Positions 9,192 to 18,409 of a DNA stretch of 64,000 bases are shown one piece after another. Origin of the DNA: an uncultured Rhodospirillaceae bacterium (GTDB lineage Bacteria > Pseudomonadota > Alphaproteobacteria > Reyranellales > Reyranellaceae). The notes beneath the pieces are model-generated. The model saw nothing but the letters and a program-made list of their open reading frames with translations, did no database searches and was not told the DNA's origin. The stretch is taken from NCBI GenBank assembly GCA_945952105.1, contig CAMFGZ010000013.1:82021-146020 (forward strand). The letters run 5' to 3'. The translations under genes were made by a program, and so were the position numbers. Position 1 is the stretch's first letter. Each line of letters starts with the position of its first letter.

Positions 9192-10013
9192 ATGAGTCTC
9201 ACCATTGCGACCTGGAACATAAACTCGGTCCGGCTGCGGATCGGAAACGTCGAACGGTTCGTGAAGTTGCGCAAGCCCGACGTGCTGTGCCTTCAGGAGA
9301 CCAAATGCCCGGACGAGTTCTTCCCGCACGAGGCCTTCGAGCGGATGGGTTACACCCATCGCTTCGTGCAGGGGATGAAGGCCTATAACGGCGTGGCGGT
9401 CCTCTCGAAGGTGCCGTTCGCCGCAGGCAACATCCACCATCGGTGCGGCAAGGAGGATTGCCGCCACGTCGAGGTCGCGCTGGATGTCGGGGGCGACCCG
9501 ATCCTGCTCGACAATCTCTACATCCCCGCGGGCGGCGACATTCCCGACCCCGACCTCAACGTGAAGTTCGCGCACAAGCTCGACTTCTACCGCGAGATGG
9601 CGGCCTGGTACGCCGAGCGCAAGCCCGGCCCGCGCGCCCGCAAGGGCCTGCGCCGCATAACGGTGGGCGATCTCAACGTGGCGCCGCTGGAGCACGATGT
9701 GTGGAGTCACAAGCAGCTCCTCAAGATCGTCTCGCACACGCCTGTCGAGGTGGAGCTGTTCGGCAAGCTCCAGGCCTCGCTCGACTGGATCGACGTCCCG
9801 CGCCGGTTCGTGCCGGAAGACCAGAAGCTCTATTCCTGGTGGAGCTACCGCAACAATGACTGGCGCGTGTCCAACCGCGGCCGGCGGCTCGATCATATCC
9901 TGGCAAGCCCCGGCCTTGCCGGCGCGATCCACAGCCACCACATCGACGTGGACTTGCGCGACTGGGAGAAGGCATCGGACCATGTGCCGGTGTCGGCGAC
10001 GTTCGAGGTTTAG
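9192..10013 (+). CDS. xthA: Exodeoxyribonuclease III / AP endonuclease
   Basis: A 273-residue enzyme of the exonuclease III family for base-excision repair. All active-site blocks are present: WNINSVR, the metal-binding Glu in LCLQETK, GDLNVAP, LDHILAS and the terminal SDHVPV. It starts at ATG 9192, 66 bp from the divergent metallopeptidase gene. Length is normal. It is followed after 12 bp by a small membrane-protein gene. Confidence 0.95.
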   Translation: MSLTIATWNINSVRLRIGNVERFVKLRKPDVLCLQETKCPDEFFPHEAFERMGYTHRFVQGMKAYNGVAVLSKVPFAAGNIHHRCGKEDCRHVEVALDVGGDPILLDNLYIPAGGDIPDPDLNVKFAHKLDFYREMAAWYAERKPGPRARKGLRRITVGDLNVAPLEHDVWSHKQLLKIVSHTPVEVELFGKLQASLDWIDVPRRFVPEDQKLYSWWSYRNNDWRVSNRGRRLDHILASPGLAGAIHSHHIDVDLRDWEKASDHVPVSATFEV

Positions 10014-10025
10014 GGGGAGCCCGCC

Positions 10026-10271
10026 ATGCTGCAAATCATCTTCACCATCCTGATCGGCTTCGTGGTCGGCCTGCTGGCCCGCTGGATCGGTCCAGGTGCG
10101 CAGATCCAAGGCTTCTGGATCACCGTTCTCATCGGAGTCGTGGGCTCTGTCATCGCGACCTATGGCGGTCAGGCGCTCGGTCTCTATCGCGCCGGCCAGC
10201 CGGCCGGCTTCATCGGCTCGGTCGTCGGCGCCGTCGTGCTCCTGGCGCTGGTCCAGCTCTTCGGCCGCTAA
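10026..10271 (+). CDS. GlsB/YeaQ/YmgE-family small membrane protein
   Basis: An 81-residue protein made of three hydrophobic segments separated by Gly-rich turns (FVVGLLARWIGPG, GVVGSVIATYGG, GSVVGAVVLLAL). This is the pattern of the transglycosylase-associated / GlsB/YeaQ stress-response family. The biochemical role of the family is unknown. It has a GGGGGAG ribosome-binding site. The stop codon overlaps the stop of the convergent methyltransferase gene (CTAA). Confidence 0.85.
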   Translation: MLQIIFTILIGFVVGLLARWIGPGAQIQGFWITVLIGVVGSVIATYGGQALGLYRAGQPAGFIGSVVGAVVLLALVQLFGR

Positions 10272-10756
10272 CTCACGCGATAGATGAAATAGCGGTCCTT
10301 CGGCACGCCCGGAGGATCGGGCTGGCGCTGCCAGCGTGCGACGTCGAGCGACTGGTTGGCGAGCACATAGCCGCCTGAAACGGCCAGCCGGTCGAGCGCC
10401 GGACCCAGCCACTTGCCCATTTCGACGTTGGCCGCATGATCGCCGGTGCCGAGATCGGTGTGGATCAGCGCCGCCGTCGCGCCGAGCCTCGTCACGGCTT
10501 GCGGGATCGTCGTGTCGGCATCGCCGAGGAACAACCGGTCGTCGGGCGGTATGCAGTCGGGATGGGCGGCCACCTTGCGCTCGAACACGTAGATGTCGCG
10601 GCCGGGAAACAGCTCGCGCAGATGGTCGTAGGTACGGCCGTTGCCCAAGCCCACTTCGAGAAGGGGGCCCTGCACGGCATCGATCGCGGGCTTGAGAAAG
10701 TTCAGGCAATCGCGCTGCGCCTGCATGCGCGCTATGAAACTGTCGAGACGACTCAT
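10268..10756 (-). CDS. Class I SAM-dependent methyltransferase-like protein
   Basis: A 162-residue protein with the SAM-binding loop LLEVGLGNGRTYDHL near residue 32, an acidic strand end at YVFER, and the ALIHTDLGTGDHAAN segment. It resembles the short Methyltransf_17 (PF12692) family, whose substrate is unknown. It is the last gene of a minus-strand group with the cyclic-nucleotide-binding protein (25-bp gap) and the ABC-exporter-like protein. Confidence 0.75.
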   Translation of the reverse strand: MSRLDSFIARMQAQRDCLNFLKPAIDAVQGPLLEVGLGNGRTYDHLRELFPGRDIYVFERKVAAHPDCIPPDDRLFLGDADTTIPQAVTRLGATAALIHTDLGTGDHAANVEMGKWLGPALDRLAVSGGYVLANQSLDVARWQRQPDPPGVPKDRYFIYRVS

Positions 10757-10781
10757 GACGATGCGATGACTCCCGCGGTCC

Positions 10782-11231
10782 TCAGGCCGCCTTGGTCGCG
10801 GCGCGCAGTTTCTGGTTGGTGTCTTCCAGGCGATGGGCCAGCTCGCGCATGATCTCGATCGCCATCTCGGGAAATTCCGCGACCAGGCGATAGAACATGT
10901 CCTTGGTGATCTTGAGGGTCGCGAGCGGCTCCTTCGCCTTGATCGTCGCGGTGCGCGGGACGTCGCACAGGATGGCGATCTCGCCGAAGAAGCTGTTGCG
11001 CTTCATCTCGGCCACCGCGATCTGGCCGCTCGGCGTGTCGATCAGCACGTCGGCGGTCCCGCCCAGGATGACGTACATCGTGTCGCCCGGATCGCCCTGG
11101 TGACAGACCTCCTGGCCGATCGCGAAGTTCACCCGCTCGCTGGTGAAGGCCAGCAGCTTCAATCTCGCCTGCTCGACCTTCGAGAAGATCGGCACGCCCT
11201 TCAGCAGCTCTACTTCCTCGTTGAGGTTCAT
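10782..11231 (-). CDS. Cyclic-nucleotide-binding domain protein (Crp-like sensor without DNA-binding domain)
   Basis: A 149-residue protein consisting of one cNMP-binding beta-roll (residues about 10-125) with a short helix at the C-terminus. The phosphate-binding cassette is recognisable as FFGEIAILCDVPRTATI (consensus GE.....RtA). There is no helix-turn-helix, so it is not a DNA-binding Crp. A very good GAGGAGG precedes the start. It lies 19 bp downstream of the degenerate ABC gene and is a plausible regulatory subunit for it, which is an inference from operon structure. Confidence 0.88.
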   Translation of the reverse strand: MNLNEEVELLKGVPIFSKVEQARLKLLAFTSERVNFAIGQEVCHQGDPGDTMYVILGGTADVLIDTPSGQIAVAEMKRNSFFGEIAILCDVPRTATIKAKEPLATLKITKDMFYRLVAEFPEMAIEIMRELAHRLEDTNQKLRAATKAA

Positions 11232-11250
11232 CGTGTCCTCCTCGGTGCGT

Positions 11251-13971
11251 CTAAGCCGATGCCATGAGATCGGCGTAAAGCCCGCCTTTGGCCGCCAGCT
11301 CCGACGGCGATCCCTGGGCGACGACGCGGCCGCCCTGCATGACGACTACCATCTCGAACGGCTCGGCCTGGTTGGGCCGGTTGGCGATCCAGAACACGCC
11401 GCGATTCGCTTCCGCGGCGCAGGCCAGGATGTTGTCCCGGATGCGGTCCTGGGTGCGGCCGTCGAACATGGCGACCGCCTCGTTGACCACCATCAGTTCT
11501 GGACGCTTGATCATTGCCCGGGCGATGCCGAGCTTCTGGCGCTGGGTGGCGGGCAGCCTCTTGCCGCCGACGCCCACATTGTATTCCAGTCCGACCTCGA
11601 TCACCGAATCGCGCAGGCCGAGTTCGTCGAACACCTGGGCGATCAGGGTCCCGATGCGCTCCCCGGCCTGTGCCTGCCCGTAGACCAGGCGGCCGAACAG
11701 GATGTTGTCCTGCAGGGTGGCGGCGCTGTTGTAGCGCTCGAAATCGTAGAACTCGACGGCGTCCCGCAGGTTGGCCGGCAGGCCCTCGGCGAAGGCGCGC
11801 CGGGCACCGAGGATGCGCTCCTCCATGTCCGCGTCGATCAGGCCGAGGCGATGGCGCGCCTCGATGTAGCGGAACGGCAGGGTCATCAGCCGGATGCGGT
11901 CCGCTTCGGGCACCGCCTCGATGCCCTTGCCGCCCAGTCGCTGCAGCAGCAGCCGGACGTTGGGCAACTCGTCCGCGGAGATGAAGCTGTACTGCTCGAA
12001 CAGCGGATTGTCGGGCGACAGGCCCGAGAAGAGTTCGACCATGGTCTCGGCGATGCTGAGACCCATGCGCTGCAGGTCGATGTCCAACCCGGTCTTCTTC
12101 AGTACCGACAGCACGTAGGGATCGGCGGCGAGATTGTCGCCGTCGAACTGCTTGCCGAGCGCGGTGCCGAACAGCAGGTTCTCCGCCACCGACAGGTTCT
12201 TGTTGTAGTGATCCTTGTTGAACGGCTCGACGAGGCCGGCATAGGTGCCGTCCTGCAGGTGCTCGTGCAGCGTATGCCGGGCCTTCAGGATCTTCTCGGC
12301 GAGATCGGGCCGAGCCGCCGCGTCGATCGTGCCGCGCAGACCCAGCGAATAGATGTCCTCGTCGAGCTCGACCTGCTTCAGCACCCGCACCATGCAGGGC
12401 AGAAGGTCGGCCGGGCCGGTGGCGCCTGCCAGCTCGTAGTCGACCCAGTCGGCATTGGGATCGAACGCCGGATTGCCGGCGCGCTCCGATTCCTTCCAGA
12501 AATTTTCGCGCAAGGCCCTCGTCGCGTCGTCATAGGTCGCCGGCGCCACGGGGCGCAGCTTGAGCCCGAACAGCAGGTTGTCACGGACCGACACCGGGAA
12601 CAGATAGGTGTCCTGGCCGACATAGGCCAGTCGCGCACCGATGATGTATTCGGGCAGCTGGAAGAAATCCTTGCCGTCGATGCGGATGGAACCGCTGGCC
12701 GGCAGGGCCTGCCGCGCCAGCACATAGCCCAGGACCTCCTTGCCCGAGCCCGATCCGCCGATCACCGCCACGCGGCGGTTGGTCGGCAAGGTCAGCGAAA
12801 GGCTGTCGAGCTGCTTGACCCGGCCATCCTCGGAAACGACCACGCCCGCCAGCGCCAGCTCCTTGCCGAGCGGCGGCGGCGGGCCGTCGGGAATCACCTG
12901 CAGTTCCGGGGGCATCATGCCCTCGGGCTGGAACTGGTCGATGACCTGCTCGTACTTGATCTGCACGTCCTGGCGCTGCTGGTCCCAGTCGATCAGCTCC
13001 TTGATCGGCGAGGGCAGGTCCTTGTAGGCGAGCAGCACGCCGACCACCGCACCGACGTCCATCTGACCCGTGATCGCGAAGTAGCCTCCGATCAGGTAGA
13101 TCGCGAAAGGCGTCGCCTGCGACAGGATGTTGTTCCAGAACTTGGCGACGAACTTCTTCTGGTAGAGGTCGAAACGGATCTTGAAGATCCGGCCCAACCG
13201 CTCGGAAATGTCGGCGCGCTCGTAATTGGCGGCACCGTGGATGTGGATCTCGTGCACGCCGTCGGCCGTCTCGGCAATGCGGCCGGCGAGCTGGCGGGCC
13301 GAAATCTGGCGCTCGCGCCCCAGCACCAGGACGGGTCTGCGCAGCCGCGGGATGATCGCCATCTGCGCCGCCAGCAGGACGATCACGATGATCCCGAGCA
13401 GCCAGTTCTGCATCATGATGAAGATGATGGCCGTGAGGGCCTGGCCACCGAGGAACATCGGCTGGACGAAAGCGTCGCCGATGAAGCCGCCCAGCGGCTC
13501 GACCTCGTCCTTCACCATAGTGGCCAGCTCGGCCTGCTTGACCTTGCGGAAGTGGGCCGGCGGGAAGCGCAGGATACGGTCGTAGAGCTCGTAGCGCAGG
13601 CGGCGCAGCATGCGCTCGCCCATCCGGCCCTTCTGGGTGTTGATCGTCTTCTTGAACAGGCCGTTCACGACGACTGCGCCCAGGAAGACGAAGCTCATGA
13701 CCACCAGGTACTGGAGCTGGTCGACCTGGAAACCGTCGAAGAAGCGGATGACCTTGCCCGGGAAGATGGCGGTCAGGTCCAGCTCCCAGACCAGGAAGGG
13801 GATGGTCTTGCTGTTCTTGAACGCGTTGCCCTGGATGCCGTTGTTTATGACCGACTTCGGCACCGTCAACGACATGAAGTAGAAAATCTGGGCGAGCACC
13901 ACCAGCAGCAGGATCACGACCTGTTCGGGCCGGCTGTGCCGCCAGATGTAGGAGAAAAGGCTGCGTTCCAT
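11251..13971 (-). CDS. ABC exporter-like protein with degenerate nucleotide-binding domain and ~350-residue insertion
   Basis: A 906-residue protein. The N-terminal half (about 1-330) is an ABC exporter membrane domain with several membrane helices and the cytoplasmic RYELYDRILRFPPAHF coupling region. The nucleotide-binding domain is recognisable but every motif is changed. Walker A is GGSGSGKE (Glu for Ser/Thr, near residue 400), the signature reads LPATQRQKLGIARAM (near 800), Walker B ends VVNEA (Asn for Asp) and the switch His is Asn in IANRPN. About 350 residues separate the Q-loop region from the signature, against roughly 85 normally. Three NLLFG/NILFG motifs occur at about 465, 590 and 752, as if the segment after the Q-loop had been copied. 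The frame is open to 14070; ATG 13971 (MERSLFSYIWRHSRP) fits the exporter N-terminus. Divergent from the glycosyltransferase operon. Confidence 0.85.
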   Translation of the reverse strand: MERSLFSYIWRHSRPEQVVILLLVVLAQIFYFMSLTVPKSVINNGIQGNAFKNSKTIPFLVWELDLTAIFPGKVIRFFDGFQVDQLQYLVVMSFVFLGAVVVNGLFKKTINTQKGRMGERMLRRLRYELYDRILRFPPAHFRKVKQAELATMVKDEVEPLGGFIGDAFVQPMFLGGQALTAIIFIMMQNWLLGIIVIVLLAAQMAIIPRLRRPVLVLGRERQISARQLAGRIAETADGVHEIHIHGAANYERADISERLGRIFKIRFDLYQKKFVAKFWNNILSQATPFAIYLIGGYFAITGQMDVGAVVGVLLAYKDLPSPIKELIDWDQQRQDVQIKYEQVIDQFQPEGMMPPELQVIPDGPPPPLGKELALAGVVVSEDGRVKQLDSLSLTLPTNRRVAVIGGSGSGKEVLGYVLARQALPASGSIRIDGKDFFQLPEYIIGARLAYVGQDTYLFPVSVRDNLLFGLKLRPVAPATYDDATRALRENFWKESERAGNPAFDPNADWVDYELAGATGPADLLPCMVRVLKQVELDEDIYSLGLRGTIDAAARPDLAEKILKARHTLHEHLQDGTYAGLVEPFNKDHYNKNLSVAENLLFGTALGKQFDGDNLAADPYVLSVLKKTGLDIDLQRMGLSIAETMVELFSGLSPDNPLFEQYSFISADELPNVRLLLQRLGGKGIEAVPEADRIRLMTLPFRYIEARHRLGLIDADMEERILGARRAFAEGLPANLRDAVEFYDFERYNSAATLQDNILFGRLVYGQAQAGERIGTLIAQVFDELGLRDSVIEVGLEYNVGVGGKRLPATQRQKLGIARAMIKRPELMVVNEAVAMFDGRTQDRIRDNILACAAEANRGVFWIANRPNQAEPFEMVVVMQGGRVVAQGSPSELAAKGGLYADLMASA

Positions 13972-14142
13972 GAACCCTGCGTCGCCACGATCGCGCTTCC
14001 CCCTATAGGCGATCAGGCCCTTGATTACATTAGATTTTTGCCGGGTTGCCGCACCGGGGGTTCGCGACACCCCTGGCTTGTGGCATAGTCGGTCCGTCGT
14101 TCACCGGTCGGGGCAATAGCCGCTTCGGCGAGGGAGAGGCCA

Positions 14143-15420
14143 ATGCCCGCCAGCACCCGGTCCAAGCGTGTGCTCCTGTACAGCCACGATTCGTTCGGTC
14201 TCGGCCATGTGAGTCGCTGCCGGACGATCGCCAATGCGATCGTCGAGGCCGACCAGTCGGTCTCGGTGCTCATCCTGTCCGGTTCCCCGGTCGTCGGCTC
14301 CTACGAATTCCGATCGGGTGTCGACTTCGTGCGCATCCCCGGCGTGGTGAAGATCGAAACCGGCGAATACGACTCGGCGAACCTGCGCATGAACGTCGAG
14401 CACACGCTCGAAATGCGCACCCGCATCATCCGCGACACCGCCGACATCTACAGGCCCGACCTCTTCATCGTCGACAAGGAGCCGCTCGGCCTGCGCGGCG
14501 AGGTCGGTCCGGCGCTGCGGCTGCTGAAGGAGCGTGGGACGCCCCTCGTGCTCGGCCTGCGCGATGTGATGGACGACCCCACCCAGCTCGCCAAGGAATG
14601 GGAGCGCAAGAACGTCGTGCCGGCGCTGCGCGATCTCTACGACGAGATCTGGGTCTATGGCCTGCCGCAGGTCAACAAGCCGCTGACCGGCATCGACGTT
14701 CCGCCGTCGGTCCGTCACAAGATGGTCTATACCGGCTACCTGCGCCGCGAGCTCCCGCTGCATGGCGACGTGCCGCACGAGATGGAAGAGATCGACGGTC
14801 CCTTCATCCTGGTCACGCCCGGCGGCGGTGGCGACGGCGTCGAGCTGGTCGACTGGGTGCTGGCCGCCTACGAGACCGATCCGAACATTCCCTACGGTGC
14901 GGTCATCGTGTTCGGCCCATTCATGTCGGCCACCGCGCGCGAGGCCTTCAAGGAACGCGCGGCGAAGTTCCCGAACATCCGCACGCTCACCTTCACCAAC
15001 AATCTCGGCGCCCTGATGCAAAAGGCGGCCGGCGTCGTCGCCATGGGCGGCTACAATACGTTCTGCGAGATCCTGTCGTTCGACAAGAGGGCGATCATCG
15101 TGCCGCGCACCCGGCCGCGCCTCGAGCAGTTCATCCGCGCCCGCGCCGCCCGCAACATCGGTCTGGTCGAGATGCTCGATGCCGATCGCGGCCGCGCCCC
15201 CCAGGCCATGGCGACAGCCCTGCGTCACCTGCCGCAGCAGGGCCTCCCGAGCGACGTCGTGGTCCCGGGGCTGCTCGACGGGTTGCGCAGCGTCTGGCGT
15301 CTCGTGTCCAAACAGCTTTCCCATCCGCATCGGGGGCCTGCATCGCTCGAAAGCGCCGCGCAGGGCGGTGAACTCGCCTCCGCCGACCCGGTGCCGCTGC
15401 CCGGACGCGCCCGGACCTGA
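14143..15420 (+). CDS. MurG-like glycosyltransferase (COG4671 type)
   Basis: A 425-residue GT-B protein. The N-terminal half has LLYSHDSFGLGHVSRCRTIA, the glycine-rich acceptor loop of GT28/MurG-like enzymes. The C-terminal half has VTPGGGGDG and the donor-site region GVVAMGGYNTFCEILS followed by PRTRPRLEQFIRA. It probably transfers a sugar from a nucleotide donor to an unknown acceptor. A strong GAGGGAGAGG lies before the ATG. It opens a chain of seven tightly packed genes and has a shorter relative four genes downstream. Confidence 0.85.
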   Translation: MPASTRSKRVLLYSHDSFGLGHVSRCRTIANAIVEADQSVSVLILSGSPVVGSYEFRSGVDFVRIPGVVKIETGEYDSANLRMNVEHTLEMRTRIIRDTADIYRPDLFIVDKEPLGLRGEVGPALRLLKERGTPLVLGLRDVMDDPTQLAKEWERKNVVPALRDLYDEIWVYGLPQVNKPLTGIDVPPSVRHKMVYTGYLRRELPLHGDVPHEMEEIDGPFILVTPGGGGDGVELVDWVLAAYETDPNIPYGAVIVFGPFMSATAREAFKERAAKFPNIRTLTFTNNLGALMQKAAGVVAMGGYNTFCEILSFDKRAIIVPRTRPRLEQFIRARAARNIGLVEMLDADRGRAPQAMATALRHLPQQGLPSDVVVPGLLDGLRSVWRLVSKQLSHPHRGPASLESAAQGGELASADPVPLPGRART

Positions 15421-15432
15421 CCCCGGCCATCG

Positions 15433-16707
15433 ATGTCGCAAACCGGCGGGGCAAAAGTCGCGGTCATCCTGAAGGGCTGGCCGCGCCTCTCTGAGACTTT
15501 CATCGCGCAGGAGATCGCAGGACTCGAGGCGCGGGGCGTGGCGCTCGAACTCTGGTCGATGCGCCAGCCGACCGACACGGCGCGGCATCCGGTGCATGAC
15601 CGCGTGCGCGGCCGGGTCACTTACTTGCCCGAGTACCTCAAAGACCAGCCTGGCCGCGTCTTCGCCGCCTGGCTGAAGGCGCGTCGCCTGCCGGGCTACG
15701 CCGCGGCGCACGCAAGGTTCCTGGCCGACCTGAAGCGCGACCGTACGTCGAACCGGGTTCGCCGCTGGGGTCAGGCGCTGGTGCTGGCGGCCGAGCTGCC
15801 GCCCACGATCGAGCGGCTCTACGCGCACTTCCTCCACACGCCGGCCTCGGTGACGCGCTACGCCGCCACGATGCGCGGCCTGCCGTGGAGCGTATCGGCG
15901 CATGCCAAGGACATCTGGACCAGCGAGGGCTGGGACGTCCGCGAGAAGCTTGACGATTGTGCGTGGCTCGTGACTTGCACCAATGTCGGCCTCGAGCGGC
16001 TGAAGGAACTGGCGTCGAAGCCGGAGAAGCTGAGGCTCGTCTATCACGGGCTCGATTTCACCCACCTCCCGGCGCCGCCACCACCCCGTCCACCGCGCGA
16101 CGGCTCCGATCCGGCCGATCCCGTCGTGATCCTGTCGGTCGGCCGCAAGGTCGAGAAGAAGGGCTACGACGATCTGCTGAACGCGCTGGCCGCATTGCCT
16201 GCCGGTCTTCACTGGCATTTCGAGCATGTCGGCGCCGGCAGCCTGTCCGACGCGCTGAAGGCCCAGGCCGCGTCGCTCGGCATCGCCGATCGCTGCGTCT
16301 GGCACGGCGCTCAGCCGCAGAAGGCGGTGTTCGCGGCGCTGGCGCGCGCCGATCTCTTTGTGCTTGCGAGCAAGAAGGCGGCCGACGGCGATCAGGACGG
16401 CCTGCCGAACGTGTTGATGGAAGCCGCGCATCAGGGCTTGCCGCTGGTGTCGACACAGGCGGCCGCCATCGGCGAGTTCATCGAGGACGGCAGGACCGGC
16501 CTGCTCGTGCCGCCGGCGTCTCCGCACGAATTGAGTGCCGCCCTGGGCCGCATGATCGCCGATCCGGCCTTGCGGCAGCTTCTGGCGCAACGCGCCGGTG
16601 AAGTTGTGCGCACGCGCTTCTCCTACGAAGCCGGCGTCGATTGGATCGCGTCGGCGCTGCAGGGCCAGCGGAGCGAAAGCACCGTCACCGCGCGCGCCGC
16701 CGAGTAG
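15433..16707 (+). CDS. Glycosyltransferase family 4 (WcaL/colanic-acid type)
   Basis: A 424-residue GT4 enzyme. The N-terminal VAVILKGWPRLSETFIAQEI motif (first 30 residues) is typical of exopolysaccharide GT4 proteins that start with a 'SETF' stretch. The C-terminal half has SVGRKVEKKGYDDLL and the donor-site EX7E-like region DGLPNVLMEAAHQGLPLVST. It starts 12 bp after the preceding gene without a clear ribosome-binding site, so translation is probably coupled. Confidence 0.88.
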   Translation: MSQTGGAKVAVILKGWPRLSETFIAQEIAGLEARGVALELWSMRQPTDTARHPVHDRVRGRVTYLPEYLKDQPGRVFAAWLKARRLPGYAAAHARFLADLKRDRTSNRVRRWGQALVLAAELPPTIERLYAHFLHTPASVTRYAATMRGLPWSVSAHAKDIWTSEGWDVREKLDDCAWLVTCTNVGLERLKELASKPEKLRLVYHGLDFTHLPAPPPPRPPRDGSDPADPVVILSVGRKVEKKGYDDLLNALAALPAGLHWHFEHVGAGSLSDALKAQAASLGIADRCVWHGAQPQKAVFAALARADLFVLASKKAADGDQDGLPNVLMEAAHQGLPLVSTQAAAIGEFIEDGRTGLLVPPASPHELSAALGRMIADPALRQLLAQRAGEVVRTRFSYEAGVDWIASALQGQRSESTVTARAAE

Positions 16708-16709
16708 TC

Positions 16710-17825
16710 ATGCGCGTGCTGCTGCACACGCCGCTGAAGGCGCCCGACAATCCCGTGCCGTCGGGCGACCGCGAGATGGCGCGGGGGCTGGTGCGCCTCC
16801 TCGAACGTCTCGGCCATGAGGTCCTGATGCCGGACCTGAGCCGGGTCGCGCCCGGGGCGCCGCCGGTTGCCAGCCATCTCGCGCTCGAACGGCGTGCGCG
16901 GGCACAGGCGACGAGACTGATCGCCCGCTGGCGGGCGTTGCCGGCCCTTCATCCGGAGCGCTTCGATCTCTGGCTCACCTACCATTGCTATTACCGCAAG
17001 CCCGATTGGCTGGGTCCCGTCGTGTCGCGGGTGCTGGGCATTCCCTATGTGATCGTCGAAGCCTCGCACGCGCCGCGGCGCGCGCAGGGACCGACGCGGA
17101 TCGGCCATCGCGCCGTCGAGCGCGCGCTGGCGGCGGCCGACCTGGTGCTGACGGTCAATCCGCGCGACGTGGCCGGCGTCAAGGCACGGCTGCGGACCGG
17201 GGCGCGCCAGCTCTGGCTCCCGCCCTTCATCGACGTCGCGCCGTTTCGCGTCCCCTCGCGCCGCGATCCAGGGCAGCCGCCCTTGTTGCTCAGCGTCGGC
17301 ATGATGCGCACGCGCGACAAGCTCGAGTCCTACCGTGTGCTGGCCGCCGCGCTCGGCCTGCTGAAGGATCTCGACTGGCGGGCCTTGCTGGTGGGCGACG
17401 GACCGGCGCGGCCGGAGGTCGAGGCCTTGATGGCGCCGTTCGGGTCGCGGGTGCGCTTCGCCGGAGTCGTGCCGCATGCGGAACTGCCGGCGCTTTACGC
17501 CTCGGCGGACCTTTACCTTTGGCCCGCGATCAACGAAGCCTACGGCATGGCCTTTCTCGAAGCCCAGGCGACCGGCCTGCCCGTCGTCGCTGGCCGCACG
17601 GGGGGCGTTCCGGCCGTCGTCGCCGATGGCGTCAGTGGTCTGCTGACACCAATCGGCGATGCCGCCGCGTTTGCCGCCGCCGTTAGGCGCCTGCTCCAGG
17701 CACCGGCTGAACGCGCGCGTCTTGGCGCCGCTGCCGCCGCACGCGTCGCCACGCATCACGACGAGCGCGCGGCGGCGCACGCGCTCGCGTCGGCCTTGGC
17801 GACATTGCCGGGCCTGCGGCCATGA
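16710..17825 (+). CDS. Glycosyltransferase family 4
   Basis: A 371-residue GT-B protein starting RVLLHTPLKAPDNPVPSGDR. It has SVGMMRTRDKLESYRVL in the middle, and the C-terminal nucleotide-sugar site NEAYGMAFLEAQATGLPVVA with the two conserved Glu residues, then GRTGGVPAVV. The ATG at 16710 comes 2 bp after the previous stop. A longer in-frame start would run inside the upstream gene and is not needed. Acceptor and donor are unknown. Confidence 0.87.
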   Translation: MRVLLHTPLKAPDNPVPSGDREMARGLVRLLERLGHEVLMPDLSRVAPGAPPVASHLALERRARAQATRLIARWRALPALHPERFDLWLTYHCYYRKPDWLGPVVSRVLGIPYVIVEASHAPRRAQGPTRIGHRAVERALAAADLVLTVNPRDVAGVKARLRTGARQLWLPPFIDVAPFRVPSRRDPGQPPLLLSVGMMRTRDKLESYRVLAAALGLLKDLDWRALLVGDGPARPEVEALMAPFGSRVRFAGVVPHAELPALYASADLYLWPAINEAYGMAFLEAQATGLPVVAGRTGGVPAVVADGVSGLLTPIGDAAAFAAAVRRLLQAPAERARLGAAAAARVATHHDERAAAHALASALATLPGLRP

Positions 17826-18409
17826 GGGCGATGCCGTTCGCGATCCTGCGTCATGCGCCCACGGTCTGGAACGGCGAAGGCCGGCTTCAGGGTCTCACTG
17901 ACACCTGTCTCAGTCCCGAAGGCGAGGCGGCCGCCCGGGCCTGGCGCCTGCCGCCGCCGGCCGATCGCTGGAAGCGGATGAGCAGTCCGCTGCAACGGGC
18001 GCGCCGCACGGCCGAGCTCATGCAGCCTTCGGCGGCAGTCGTCCTCGACTCGCGCCTGCGGGAGATGAGCTTCGGCCTCTGGGAAGGCTTCACGGTGAAA
18101 GAGCTGCGCGCGACCGGCGGCGAACAATTCGCGGCGGCCGAAGCGGCGGGGCTCGACTTCCATCCGCCGGGCGGCGAGTCGCCGCGCATGACGATGGTTC
18201 GCCTGTCCCGATGGAGCGCCACCCTGACCGAACCGGTGGTCGCGGTGTCGCACAAGGCCGCGATCCGGGCGCTGCTGGCGCTGGCGACCGGCTGGAACAT
18301 GCTGGGGAGGCCGCCGCACAAGCTCGACTGGACAAGCGCCCACTTCTTCGTGGCTCACGAGGAGGGCCGTGTGTCGATCGAACGACTGAACGTGCCGCTT
18401 ACGCCATGA
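17822..18409 (+). CDS. Histidine phosphatase family protein
   Basis: A 195-residue phosphoglycerate-mutase-like phosphatase. It has the catalytic RHG variant LRHAPTVWNGEGRLQG at the N-terminus (RHA), the second Arg in SPLQRARRTAEL, the acid Glu in LREMSFGLWEG and the second catalytic His in VAVSHKAAIRALL. The start overlaps the preceding stop (ATGA) and its stop overlaps the next start. In this setting it may dephosphorylate a sugar phosphate, by analogy with alpha-ribazole or sugar phosphatases; no substrate can be read from the sequence. Confidence 0.88.
   Translation: MRAMPFAILRHAPTVWNGEGRLQGLTDTCLSPEGEAAARAWRLPPPADRWKRMSSPLQRARRTAELMQPSAAVVLDSRLREMSFGLWEGFTVKELRATGGEQFAAAEAAGLDFHPPGGESPRMTMVRLSRWSATLTEPVVAVSHKAAIRALLALATGWNMLGRPPHKLDWTSAHFFVAHEEGRVSIERLNVPLTP

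Noticed and set aside
11143..14088. Long plus-strand open frame opposite the ABC exporter-like gene
   Set aside because: Its translation has no domain and the opposite strand encodes recognisable exporter helices, so it is an antisense shadow.
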